A stretch of 64,000 nucleotides of DNA from Akkermansiaceae bacterium UBA7331 (GTDB lineage: Bacteria > Verrucomicrobiota > Verrucomicrobiia > Verrucomicrobiales > Akkermansiaceae): the NCBI GenBank assembly GCA_002471255.1, contig DKPP01000002.1:213623-277622 (forward strand), read 5' to 3'. Below the pieces are notes generated by a model. That model saw nothing but the letters and a program-made list of their open reading frames with translations. It did not search any database and was not told the DNA's origin. Position 1 is the first letter of the stretch, and every line of letters starts with the position of its first letter. Positions 51,186-60,031 of this stretch are shown in pieces. Position numbers and translations under genes: made by a program.

Positions 51186-51307
51186 GTTTTTTTTGTAATA
51201 AATGCAAAAAAATGTGATGGGGATGAGGGGTGGCGGATTTGGGGTAAGATAAAACTGGTCTAGCGATGGCTTGACTCTGATGGTGAGTGATGGGTATGGT
51301 AGTGCTT

Positions 51308-51868
51308 ATGAAATGGTTTTCATTGTTAAGTTTGGTGATGCTGGGTAGTGCTTCCGTATCTTTAGGTCAAGAGGGCCACGATGCTAAAACGGCTGTTTGT
51401 ATGGAAGCTACTGCGGCTCAGGCTGCTGAGGTTTTGGCTGAGCATCAAACAATTTCCGTATTTATGGGGTTCCAAGAGCGACCTTGTATGGGGCGTACTG
51501 CTTTGTGTCCCGATCGATGTGGTCATGCTAAAAAAGTGGCTGTTTTCAAGGTGTTGAATTATGTTTCTTATGATAAGCCGGGTGAATATGGTGATGAGAA
51601 ACAAACAGAGTTTTATGTTGATATGAATGAAACCAAACCTCAGTTATTTCAAGATAAGGCTATTTTGACTGAAATCAATAAGCTCACACCTGGGCAGGTG
51701 GTGGTTCTTAATTGGGAGCATTTATATGTGACGGATCAAGGATCCAAATATCCAACTCGTCCTGTGACTTTGCTTGAACCGGTGAAAGATTTAGAAGGTA
51801 AGCCTATTTTGATTACGGTTCCTAAATTAGAAGCGCCGAAGGTGATGCCTCTTCCCGCAAGAGGTTAA
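51308..51868 (+). CDS. Secreted protein of unknown function
   Basis: 186 residues from ATG 51308 (MKWFSLLSLVMLGSASVSLG, signal peptide); upstream ATGs at 51290 and 51296 would add up to six residues. The mature part contains RPCMGRTALCPDRCGHAKK (three Cys and one His within about 15 residues) and then a beta-rich segment (VAVFKVLNYVSYDKPGEYG, VVVLNWEHLYVTDQGS), ending in Pro-rich PKVMPLPARG. The Cys/His cluster could bind a metal or form disulphides. No family recognised. Monocistronic, with a terminator 22 bases downstream. Confidence 0.65.
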   Translation: MKWFSLLSLVMLGSASVSLGQEGHDAKTAVCMEATAAQAAEVLAEHQTISVFMGFQERPCMGRTALCPDRCGHAKKVAVFKVLNYVSYDKPGEYGDEKQTEFYVDMNETKPQLFQDKAILTEINKLTPGQVVVLNWEHLYVTDQGSKYPTRPVTLLEPVKDLEGKPILITVPKLEAPKVMPLPARG

Positions 51869-51890
51869 TTTACCGTTGATAAATATAGCA

Positions 51891-51918
51891 AAAAGCCATC
51901 CATTATAAGATGGCTTTT
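51891..51918. terminator. Bidirectional terminator between convergent genes
   Basis: AAAAGCCATC and GATGGCTTTT pair around an 8-base loop, with T-runs on either strand, serving the 51308 gene and the 51949 gene. Confidence 0.85.
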
Positions 51919-51948
51919 TTAATAGATTTTTACCGAATTGATTATTTG

Positions 51949-54213
51949 TTAATCTTTTTGATAACGGACTTTGAGTTGATATTGTTCGCCGCCTTTGTTA
52001 TCCGGACCAGCGTTGAATTCGATAGATTTGGCATCTTGATAGAGACTTTCAGCCATTTCTAAGAGTTTAGTGCTTTCCCAACCTTCCTCAATTTTTGTTT
52101 TAATGATGATATTTTGAGTTTGTTTGATTAATTCATATAAATTATTAACATTTAATGATATGTTAAATCCATTTTTAGGCGTTTTGTTGTCGGTAACTGC
52201 CTTTTTGAGTGTTGCTTCTTCTGCTCCCGGTATAGCGAATGACCAATATTGTGTGGAACGCTGAAATACCGGATTCATGGCTTGGATTTCTTTCATTGGC
52301 AACTTTGCGGTATAGCAGGTAGTGCCGTCTTTTTCATCGCAAATGAATCCATCCGGCCCGAGAACTAGGGATAAAAATTGAGTGACGTGTGGTTCGATAG
52401 GTTTCCATGCTTCGGATAGATCTGCCACATTATCTACAGGAGCCATTACTGCCATGTTGATTTGAGGAAAGCCATTGGTTGCCTTAATCCATGCTTCTTG
52501 GATCTTTTCATTATTACCCGTTTTGGCAAATCCGGCAAATTGTGGAGCTATGCCCTTAGTTATTTGTTGCACGATGCCTAAACCATTAGGCGCAACAACA
52601 TTGTCAAATAATCCTATCGCCGTTTTGATGGTATGGGTCATCTCTTGTTGATCCTCATTATATGCGTTCATAAAGTGTTGTTTCGCCGTATAGGCTAATA
52701 AACCACCCCATGAGACGATATGTTGAGCATAATCTGACAATGCTTGTTTATCAAATGATCCATATGAGTTGACGATAGAGTCTGATATTTGATCTACGCC
52801 CGACATAGCTGTCGAATTGTTACTTAAAATAACGGAATAAGGTAGTTTGATATCCAAGTTAAACTCCTTATCATTTTTCCATGCAAATGCCGTTGCTCCT
52901 CCTGTTGCTTTATTGAATCGTTTATCGATGTTGGCAGATGTTTGACTAAGCGTCTTGATCCATTGATCGGCATAGTCGGGTAGAGTATGCGTGGTTTGGT
53001 CGTCTATTTTAGCTAAAGATGATTCAAACCCTATTTTCAAACCATCGCTCCATTCTTTGTATTCCGGTTTGTCTTGTGATTTTAAATGATTCAGAATTGC
53101 TTCGGAGCAATAAAAATAGCCCAACGGGATAGCGTCTTCGGATTGATCTACCATGTTGAAATTATTGCTGGCAATCATGGAGTCTTCTTGCTTTGGCTGA
53201 ATGGCTTGCTTTTCCGGTTCGGTGCAAATTCTAATGATCAGGTCATTTTCATTTTGACCTATCAAAACATAGATTTTTTTATTGTCCATCTGCGCTATGA
53301 TTTCATTATACATAGCATCGAGGGATTTTATTTGTTCCTCTATTTGAGCTTTTTGCGTTTGAGTGATTTCTTTGTCTTCTTCCTGTTGACGAAGTTCTCC
53401 GTGCAGATAACTATTGAGTTCTTCTAATGTTTCACTAAAAATATAGTTCACATCTAATGATAAGCCCTGATAATCGATGCCATCAATTGTTTGTGAATAA
53501 TAATTAACGCCATTACCCATTGAATTGACGAATTGAGGTAAATTTTCGAGCTCATCCGAAACATCCTCTAAACCTGCATCTGTAAGTGATACGACAGCCG
53601 TTAATAGGGAGTCGGGAGCATTAAATGAATGGTTCAGAAGTGATTTGAACTGGTTGGTGATCGTTTTTGCTGATGCAATATCTTGCTCGATAGAAAAATT
53701 TTCTTCAGTTAAATCGAATTTGGGAGCTGTGCCAAATAGTAGCATCAACATACTATTTGGTAAGATTTCATCTTGCCTGCCGGGGTTGAATGATTTGACG
53801 ATAGTTTTGGCTAAATATGTGCCTTGACCTTTTGTATAAAGATTTGGGAATTGATAACCATGGCTAAGGCTTGAACCAAATGAAATGTTCGCAGCATCGA
53901 CTTTAAAATCATCTAGGTCGCGCGCTTCATCCCAATCCATCAAGTAACTTAAAAAATATGAAGAAGTGCCTGATTCGATTAAGTTAATGATATTTGTCAC
54001 CCCAATTACCGCGGACGCATCTTTATGGAAATATTTGACTGCAGGAAATAATTTAAGCCTTTGGTCAATAATTGCTTGGCTAAGAGGAGTGTTACTAACC
54101 AATGCGGTTACTTCGCTTGATGTTTCTTTTTGCGCACTTTGGGTTGCATCTGCCCAAGCCAAGCAACCTAAAGAGAGAGGTAAAATGAGGAAAGTACGTT
54201 TGTAGTTTTTCAT
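51949..54213 (-). CDS. Large secreted protein of unknown function
   Basis: 754 residues with a signal peptide (MKNYKRTFLILPLSLGCLAWADA). The mature protein is mixed and mostly helical, with an acidic coiled-coil-like segment near 275-310 (ELRQQEEDKEITQTQKAQIEEQI) and a likely repeat-like alternation of IYVLIGQNENDLIIRI-type strands. I recognise no domain; it resembles in style the long orphan secreted proteins of Akkermansia-like genomes. Only four Cys are visible. It stands alone between a convergent orphan and the divergent glyQS gene. Confidence 0.7.
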   Translation of the reverse strand: MKNYKRTFLILPLSLGCLAWADATQSAQKETSSEVTALVSNTPLSQAIIDQRLKLFPAVKYFHKDASAVIGVTNIINLIESGTSSYFLSYLMDWDEARDLDDFKVDAANISFGSSLSHGYQFPNLYTKGQGTYLAKTIVKSFNPGRQDEILPNSMLMLLFGTAPKFDLTEENFSIEQDIASAKTITNQFKSLLNHSFNAPDSLLTAVVSLTDAGLEDVSDELENLPQFVNSMGNGVNYYSQTIDGIDYQGLSLDVNYIFSETLEELNSYLHGELRQQEEDKEITQTQKAQIEEQIKSLDAMYNEIIAQMDNKKIYVLIGQNENDLIIRICTEPEKQAIQPKQEDSMIASNNFNMVDQSEDAIPLGYFYCSEAILNHLKSQDKPEYKEWSDGLKIGFESSLAKIDDQTTHTLPDYADQWIKTLSQTSANIDKRFNKATGGATAFAWKNDKEFNLDIKLPYSVILSNNSTAMSGVDQISDSIVNSYGSFDKQALSDYAQHIVSWGGLLAYTAKQHFMNAYNEDQQEMTHTIKTAIGLFDNVVAPNGLGIVQQITKGIAPQFAGFAKTGNNEKIQEAWIKATNGFPQINMAVMAPVDNVADLSEAWKPIEPHVTQFLSLVLGPDGFICDEKDGTTCYTAKLPMKEIQAMNPVFQRSTQYWSFAIPGAEEATLKKAVTDNKTPKNGFNISLNVNNLYELIKQTQNIIIKTKIEEGWESTKLLEMAESLYQDAKSIEFNAGPDNKGGEQYQLKVRYQKD

Positions 54214-54402
54214 AATACTTCATAGCTACATCAAAGATGCTATGATAGCAAGTTCATAATTTAATGATATATCACTTAATAAGATTGATTTTATGTGATA
54301 ATATAGTACCAGTAGGTCGCAAGACACGCTTTTTGCTTTCACTCTCAAGAAAAGGAAGGCATCAATAAGGCTCACAGCCTAATCAAACCAATATAATATA
54401 TT

Positions 54403-55980
54403 ATGGCAGATAAGAACCATACCGATCCCGTAAGAATGGAAAAAATCGTCAGCCTTTGCAAACGCCGAGGTTTCATCTTTCAGGCAGCAGAAATTTATGG
54501 CGGTTTAAACGGGTGCTGGGATTACGGTCCTTTAGGTGCTGAGCTCAAAAGAAATCTTAAAGATTACTGGTGGCGTAAGACCGTGCAAGAACGCGACGAC
54601 GTTGTTGGCATGGATGGCTCGATTTTGACTCACAATTCCGTTTTAGTTTCTTCCGGTCACGTTGGCGGTTTTTCCGATCCGATGTGTGATTGTCTTTTGA
54701 CTAAGGAAAGATTACGTGCAGACCAAGTACCTGCCCAAAGTGGTGTAGGTTTCTTCTTTACAGGTGCTAATAAAAAAGACGGCACATGGTCCAGCGATAA
54801 GGAATATTCCGTATTAGTCCCATCAGAAAAAGATGCTGATAAGGCTAGAAAGACAGCCGCTACTTACTATGCTCAATTAGCAGGTAAGAGTGTATCCCAT
54901 AAGGAAATGGAATTGATTGGTGAGCGTACCGAAACGATTTCAGACTCTACCAGTTATAATCCAGCTAATGGTTCTTTATTGACCGAAGCTCGTGAGTTTA
55001 ATTTGATGTTTAAGACCACCATCGGTGCGACATCTGATGAAAATGATCCTAACTCTATCGGTTGGTTACGTCCTGAGACTGCTCAGTCTATTTTCTGCCA
55101 ATATAAGAATATCTCCGACAGCTCTCGTGTGAAGCTTCCTTTTGGTATTGCTCAAATTGGTAAGTCTTTCCGTAATGAGATCAACCCTCGTAATTTTACC
55201 TTCCGTTCTCGTGAGTTCGAACAAATGGAAGTTGAGTACTTCTGCCGTCCTGAGCAAGGTTTGCAGTTAGTTGAGGACTGGTTGGAAGCTCGTTTATCCT
55301 TCTATGAAGAAGTAGGTGTGCCACGTGAAAAAATCCATATTTTAGACGTTCCGGACGGTGAACGTGCTTTTTACTCGAAGAAAACTTACGATTTGGAATA
55401 TGAGTTTCCATTTGGTATTCAAGAGCTCGAAGGTATCGCCTATCGTACCGATTACGACTTGACCGTACACCAAACCGGTTCCGGCAAGCCATTGGAATAT
55501 TTTGACGAAGAAACTCGTGAAAAATTCATTCCTCACGTTGTTGAGCCATCCGCCGGTTGCGACCGTACGGTTTTGGCAATCATTTGTGAAGCTTTTGAAG
55601 AAGAGGAATTGGTGGACGAAAAAGGTAAGAAAGATGTACGTACCGTTTTACATTTCTCACCAAAAGTGGCACCGATCAAAGCTGCTATCTTCCCATTGTT
55701 AAAGAAGAATGATGAGCAAGTACGTATCGCTCGTGATATTCAAAAGACACTTCAGCCTTGGATGAATGTGTTCTATGATGAGACTGCTGCCGTTGGTCGC
55801 CGTTATCGTCGTCAAGATGAGGTAGGTACCCCATTCTGTATCACAGTTGACTTTGAAACACTTGGTGAAAATGATGAATCTTTAAAATATACCGTTACCA
55901 TTCGCCATCGCGATTCCATGGAGCAAGAGCGTGTAGCTATCAAGGATATCTTACCTTGGTTGCTTGAGCGTATTCGCTAG
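54403..55980 (+). CDS. glyQS: Glycine-tRNA ligase (homodimeric type)
   Basis: 525 residues, class II synthetase of the eukaryote/archaea/Thermus homodimer type rather than the alpha2beta2 bacterial type. The start VSLCKRRGFIFQAAEIYGG, motif 2 (FRNEINPRNFTFRSREFEQME) and motif 3 region (EPSAGCDRTVLAIICEAF) are intact, and a C-terminal anticodon-binding domain begins near 410 (VAPIKAAIFPLLKK). The 189-base leader has no T-box core that I can find; TTAATA, 17 bases, TAATAT is a weak promoter candidate near 54274-54302. Codon use is strongly biased. Confidence 0.96.
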   Translation: MADKNHTDPVRMEKIVSLCKRRGFIFQAAEIYGGLNGCWDYGPLGAELKRNLKDYWWRKTVQERDDVVGMDGSILTHNSVLVSSGHVGGFSDPMCDCLLTKERLRADQVPAQSGVGFFFTGANKKDGTWSSDKEYSVLVPSEKDADKARKTAATYYAQLAGKSVSHKEMELIGERTETISDSTSYNPANGSLLTEAREFNLMFKTTIGATSDENDPNSIGWLRPETAQSIFCQYKNISDSSRVKLPFGIAQIGKSFRNEINPRNFTFRSREFEQMEVEYFCRPEQGLQLVEDWLEARLSFYEEVGVPREKIHILDVPDGERAFYSKKTYDLEYEFPFGIQELEGIAYRTDYDLTVHQTGSGKPLEYFDEETREKFIPHVVEPSAGCDRTVLAIICEAFEEEELVDEKGKKDVRTVLHFSPKVAPIKAAIFPLLKKNDEQVRIARDIQKTLQPWMNVFYDETAAVGRRYRRQDEVGTPFCITVDFETLGENDESLKYTVTIRHRDSMEQERVAIKDILPWLLERIR

Positions 55981-56002
55981 TATCATTTAATATATAAATA
56001 GT

Positions 56003-56041
56003 AACGCCTTATCCTCGTTCATGTGAGGATAAGGCGTTTTT
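56003..56041 (+). terminator. Terminator of glyQS
   Basis: AACGCCTTATCCTC pairs with GAGGATAAGGCGTT over 14 bp with an 8-base loop, followed by TTTTT. Opposite strand use by the convergent hydrolase is possible. Confidence 0.92.
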
Positions 56042-56058
56042 GTTATGTAAATGACTCG

Positions 56059-57351
56059 TTATTTAGATTCAGATTTATTGTTTGAGCCTTGATTTAAAAA
56101 CTGGCTTAGCCAAGGCATGATATCATCTCTTTTGAAAAAATGGTTGGAAGGATCAACGTTTGCATGATGGAAAAACTCCGTTTTGTTGATCCCCTTTGGT
56201 AATTCGTCTTTTTGCCACCTTTCGGCATTGGCAAATTTCGGTTGATGTATGAACTTAAAATGGTTTGGCGAACCTGCTATATCAAACGCTTTTTGAATAA
56301 GCTGAAAGTCTCTATCGAGGCCGCCTTCCGTACAAATAACAGGGCGAGGTGCCAAGGATGCAACGATATCAGGAAAATCGAATTGTTGCCAAAAGCCGGG
56401 GATTAAATGACGAATTGAGTTAGGGAAAGGACGAGCACCATTCCCGGCAGGCATTGTCATGACAGAGGCTCTTTCCTTTGTACGACATAGGAAATCATTA
56501 TATACAAAGGCGTAAATATCAGGATTTAACACGCCTAATACCATCATAGGTTCCGTTCCTAGAGAAAAACCGCTTAAAACGATACGTTTTGGATTACACC
56601 AAGGCTGTTCTTTGACCCAATTTAAGATAACTTGATCAACATACGAGGTATATCCCAGCCAACTCCAGTCAATTTCTAGAAGATATCGAGCGATGCTATC
56701 GTAATTATAACCATGTCTTCCTGCCTTTTGTTCAAGGTCGGCTTGTTCACCGGTTCCTGCATTGTCCACCACGACAGCGATCCATCCTTGTTTTACGAAA
56801 TGGTAAGCCATGGCATTGGCCGAGACTTCATTTGCCGGCGCGGACAGGTCGGGCGATGTTTCCCCAGCAAGTAATTCTTTGGTTTGACCGGAACCGGGAA
56901 TGCACATGATAACGGGCGATTGCTGATCTTTGGCAATTTGATCCGGAATCATGACAAAATATGGGGCGACCGCTCCTTTAAAGGGGTAAGCATCCCATCT
57001 TTCAATTTTATAGCCATTTCTTTGTACTGATTTGACTAAAGTAGGCTGACTAATTGATTGGTGTACAGGAAATTTCATCAATTTTTTCATCGCAGACCGA
57101 ACTTTTGCCTGCCATTGGGTAAATTGTTCCGCATTCATTGACGGATCAAATTGGCAAGCAGGAGTAGTTTGATTTACCAAGTTGTGAGCGATGGCGTATG
57201 AAGAAACATGATTCCCGTCAGGACGATTAGCCTTGATGATAGCATGATCTTTTGGGTCAAATTTTGTCGCTTCTGCCGCTTCCAGATTGGAAACCGTAAT
57301 GATTGATGCTAGAGAAGCTAGTAAGGATGGTAAAAAGTGCCATTTATTCAT
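56059..57351 (-). CDS. Secreted alpha/beta hydrolase (esterase-like)
   Basis: 430 residues with a signal peptide (MNKWHFLPSLLASLASIITVSNLEA). The alpha/beta-hydrolase core has PVIMCIPGSGQTKELLAG, then VVVDNAGTGEQAD, nucleophile elbow GFSLGTE (GxSxG), TEGGLDRDFQ with the likely Asp, and a His near the end (DPSNHFF). It resembles acetyl-xylan/glucuronyl esterase-like hydrolases found in glycan-degrading bacteria (CE7/CE15 neighbours), so removal of ester groups from host or plant glycans is plausible but unproven. Divergent from alr. Confidence 0.75.
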   Translation of the reverse strand: MNKWHFLPSLLASLASIITVSNLEAAEATKFDPKDHAIIKANRPDGNHVSSYAIAHNLVNQTTPACQFDPSMNAEQFTQWQAKVRSAMKKLMKFPVHQSISQPTLVKSVQRNGYKIERWDAYPFKGAVAPYFVMIPDQIAKDQQSPVIMCIPGSGQTKELLAGETSPDLSAPANEVSANAMAYHFVKQGWIAVVVDNAGTGEQADLEQKAGRHGYNYDSIARYLLEIDWSWLGYTSYVDQVILNWVKEQPWCNPKRIVLSGFSLGTEPMMVLGVLNPDIYAFVYNDFLCRTKERASVMTMPAGNGARPFPNSIRHLIPGFWQQFDFPDIVASLAPRPVICTEGGLDRDFQLIQKAFDIAGSPNHFKFIHQPKFANAERWQKDELPKGINKTEFFHHANVDPSNHFFKRDDIMPWLSQFLNQGSNNKSESK

Positions 57352-57500
57352 GTGAAAGATTTGTTCCTGCCAATATCATGCACTTTTATTGCCGGCTCGC
57401 AATCTAGGAGATGATTGCATGACAAGTTAAATGAATAGTGATGATTTGTTACGATTATAAAATACTTGAAGCTAGAACAAGAGAGACTAAAGTGTTGCAT

Positions 57501-58604
57501 ATGCAACTCCAAAGTCCTCCTCGCGCATGGGCTGAAATTAGCACCGATGCTTTGCGCCACAATCTGAATGTAGTCAGAAAGGCGAAACCTACCCATAAAT
57601 TGATGCCTATTATTAAGGCTGAAGCTTATGGTCATGGTTTGGAAGGAGTAGCTAGAGCTTTGGATAATGAAGGAATTGAGTTTTTCGGCGTAGCCACTCC
57701 TGCCGAGGCTCTTCGTTTGAAGGTTGCAGGTATTAAAACAAGACCATTTCTTTTGGGCCCTTGTTATCCGGGAGAACGCGAAGAAGTAGTGCAAAATGGT
57801 TGGAGAATCTCCATTTCAAGTATGGAAGAAGCTCAACATTACGAATCCTTGGGTGCTTTGTATAATAAGCAGGTTCCCGTGCATATTTGTGTCGATACCG
57901 GTATGGGACGTAGCGGTTTTTTGCCAACTGAGTTACCTGGGATGATGGCTACTTTGCATGAAATGAAACATTTAAACTGCGAAGGCGTTTTTTCCCATTT
58001 ATCAGCTGCTGCTGAAGATATTTCATTTACACACCAACAAATTGGTGGCTTTGAAGATGCCGTAACTGAGTTAGGTCAGCATCATGATTTTGAATATAAA
58101 CATTTGTGCAGTAGCGCGGCTGTTTTTAATTACAAGGTTCCTTCTTCCAATATGGTGAGATTAGGGCGCATCTTGTATGGCTTTTCGCCAATGCCTTCAC
58201 CATTTAATAGCCAGTTACAAACGACATTGACTTTATATAGTCGTGTCATGTTGATTCGTACATTGCCAAAAAATCACGGTGTTTCATACAACCATTGTTA
58301 TATTACACGTAACCTTACAAAAGTGGCTACGATTGGTATCGGTTATGCAGATGGTTATTTACAATATCTTTCCAATCAAGATGCCAAAGTGTTTATTAAT
58401 GGCCAATATTGTCCTGTGCTGGGACGTATTACCATGGATCAGGTAATGGTAGATGTTACCCATTTAGATGAGGTGCAAACAGGAGATTTAGTAGAATTGA
58501 TGGGGCCAAATGTTGCTTGGGCGGAAATTACACGTCAGGCAAATACCATTCCGAGCAATGTTTTGACCAGTATCACGGCTCGTGTTCCTCGCATCTACGT
58601 CTAA
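57501..58604 (+). CDS. alr: Alanine racemase
   Basis: 367 residues from ATG 57501; 21 open codons upstream lie outside the family alignment. The PLP lysine is K39 in IIKAEAYGHG, the catalytic Tyr is in TIGIGYADGY near 280, and LGRITMDQVMVDVT is the conserved C-terminal block. The enzyme makes D-alanine for peptidoglycan in the cytoplasm. It lies alone, convergent with the sigma factor gene, with a 14-base gap. Confidence 0.95.
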   Translation: MQLQSPPRAWAEISTDALRHNLNVVRKAKPTHKLMPIIKAEAYGHGLEGVARALDNEGIEFFGVATPAEALRLKVAGIKTRPFLLGPCYPGEREEVVQNGWRISISSMEEAQHYESLGALYNKQVPVHICVDTGMGRSGFLPTELPGMMATLHEMKHLNCEGVFSHLSAAAEDISFTHQQIGGFEDAVTELGQHHDFEYKHLCSSAAVFNYKVPSSNMVRLGRILYGFSPMPSPFNSQLQTTLTLYSRVMLIRTLPKNHGVSYNHCYITRNLTKVATIGIGYADGYLQYLSNQDAKVFINGQYCPVLGRITMDQVMVDVTHLDEVQTGDLVELMGPNVAWAEITRQANTIPSNVLTSITARVPRIYV

Positions 58605-58618
58605 GGGACACCCTCAAT

Positions 58619-59212
58619 TTAGTTATCCATATATTTGGCTAAGGCTTCTTTGAGCGTATTTCTAGCACGGAATAGGATGCTTTTCACTGCCGGTACCGAA
58701 CTATCGAGGATAGTTGCGATTTCTTCATAAGGAAGATTTTCGAATCGGCGTAATTGGATTGCTAAGCGTGCATTTTCAGGTAAATCGGCGATTGCTTGAT
58801 CGACAACTTGAGATAATTCCTCTTGTTGCATTTGTAAGTCCGGCACTTCCTCTGCCGGTGCAGGAAAGGTGTCTCCTACTTCTTCTTCAATTGCGTTGAT
58901 CGAAGTAGTGGGTTTACGTTTTAGCCTTCTCATTTCATTAAAAATGAGATTTCTAAGGATTGTGTACATCCATGTCGTGAACTTTGCTTCCGGATTATAG
59001 GAGTCGGCATGCTGCCACACACGAATGAAGACTTCTTGCGCAATATCTTCGCAATCAGGGTGGTTGTTTAACATACGTGCCACAGTTGCATAAACTGATT
59101 GCTTATGTTTATTGATCAATTGCTCCATAGCCCTGGCATCACTCATCTTGACCCTCAACATAAGTCGAATGTCTTCACGAGCGTTGTCATCAATGGTGAT
59201 ATCCTCGGGCAT
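58619..59212 (-). CDS. RNA polymerase sigma factor, ECF (RpoE-like)
   Basis: 197 residues: region 2 (about 24-95: SDARAMEQLINKHKQSVYATV, CEDIAQEVFIRVWQHADSY, AKFTTWMYTILRNL) and region 4 (about 135-195: LPENARLAIQLRRFENLPYEEIATIL). The group resembles sigma-E-type ECFs that answer envelope stress. No anti-sigma gene is adjacent: the neighbours are alr (convergent) and a nitroreductase upstream on the same strand with a 51-base gap. Target promoters are unknown. Confidence 0.92.
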   Translation of the reverse strand: MPEDITIDDNAREDIRLMLRVKMSDARAMEQLINKHKQSVYATVARMLNNHPDCEDIAQEVFIRVWQHADSYNPEAKFTTWMYTILRNLIFNEMRRLKRKPTTSINAIEEEVGDTFPAPAEEVPDLQMQQEELSQVVDQAIADLPENARLAIQLRRFENLPYEEIATILDSSVPAVKSILFRARNTLKEALAKYMDN

Positions 59213-59263
59213 GTAAGTCTATTAAACGTCAGAATTGGGTAAAAGTTGCAAGAAATTGTTGTT

Positions 59264-59785
59264 TTACCATGTGCCGTGATGAATTTTTTCAGGATGAAAA
59301 CGGTCTGTTTTCGGTAAGTTTTGATCAGGAATGCCAAAAATTAACAATGCGATAGGTTCTATGTCCTGTGGCAGTTTGAAATATTCTTTGAAAAGTGGTA
59401 ATCTAAGAGGGTTTGGATACACTCCTGTCCATACTCCTCCAATTCCTAAGGAATGCGCAGCCAAGAGCATGTTTTCGCAACAAGCTGCCGAATCTTGTTG
59501 CCAATATGCATTGGCTTGAGGTTTGGGTGGTAATGTCGATGAACAAACAAGAATAGCCAATGGTGCTTGTTTTGCCATTTGAGCATAAGGATGCATTTGC
59601 GGAATATCCTCGGATAATGCTTTACGATCATTTATTACGATAAAATGCCAAGGTTGTGCATTATAAGCACTCGGAGCCGCCATTCCGGCTCTGAGTATCA
59701 TCTCAACACTGTGTTGATCAATCTCATCGGATTTAAAGGCTCGCACGCTTCTTCTTGTGAGAATTGTTCGCAAAGTCTCGTTCAT
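59264..59785 (-). CDS. Nitroreductase family protein
   Basis: 173 residues, FMN-binding fold. ILTRRSVRAFKSDEI (7-21), GMAAPSAYNAQPWHFIVI (34-51) and SLGIGGVWTGVYPN are the FMN and dimer-contact motifs. Such enzymes reduce nitro groups, quinones or flavins with NAD(P)H; the true substrate is unknown. It diverges from the thiC riboswitch region and precedes the ECF sigma gene on the minus strand. Confidence 0.92.
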   Translation of the reverse strand: MNETLRTILTRRSVRAFKSDEIDQHSVEMILRAGMAAPSAYNAQPWHFIVINDRKALSEDIPQMHPYAQMAKQAPLAILVCSSTLPPKPQANAYWQQDSAACCENMLLAAHSLGIGGVWTGVYPNPLRLPLFKEYFKLPQDIEPIALLIFGIPDQNLPKTDRFHPEKIHHGTW

Positions 59786-59865
59786 GTTAAAATTAGTATA
59801 GAATAACTTGTTACCATGACGAGCTAAATTATCGTCCTAAACAAATTGAAATGGTACTTTTTCGT

Positions 59866-59965
59866 AACTTCGACGGGGGAGCGATTAAGCTGAGATGATG
59901 GAGTATAAAATGATGCTTCAAAGACCCTTAAAACCTGATATGGGTAATGCCATCGCAGGGAGTTC
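59866..59965 (+). promoter_or_regulatory. TPP riboswitch (THI element)
   Basis: The conserved cores are in order: GGGGGAGC, then CTGAGATGATGG, then ACCCTTAAAACCTGAT, and finally GGGTAATGCCATCGCAGGGAG, closed by an outer P1 helix of AACT with AGTT. These match the pyrimidine- and pyrophosphate-sensing loops of thiamin pyrophosphate aptamers. It controls thiC, about 66 bases downstream, repressing it when TPP is present. Confidence 0.93.
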
Positions 59966-59971
59966 GCAAGC

Positions 59972-59989
59972 ATCCGGTTCGCACCGGAT
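59972..59989 (+). promoter_or_regulatory. Hairpin after the TPP aptamer (expression platform candidate)
   Basis: ATCCGGT/ACCGGAT forms a 7-bp stem with loop TCGC directly after the aptamer. There is no T-run after it and no Shine-Dalgarno inside, so how it would switch thiC off is not evident. Confidence 0.5.
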
Positions 59990-60031
59990 TAAGTTTAGCG
60001 TTCATCCGTTTGAAACAATCTTATTAAAAAT

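Noticed and set aside
54214..54402. T-box leader before glyQS
   Set aside because: The 189 bases lack the conserved T-box core and a terminator/antiterminator pair.
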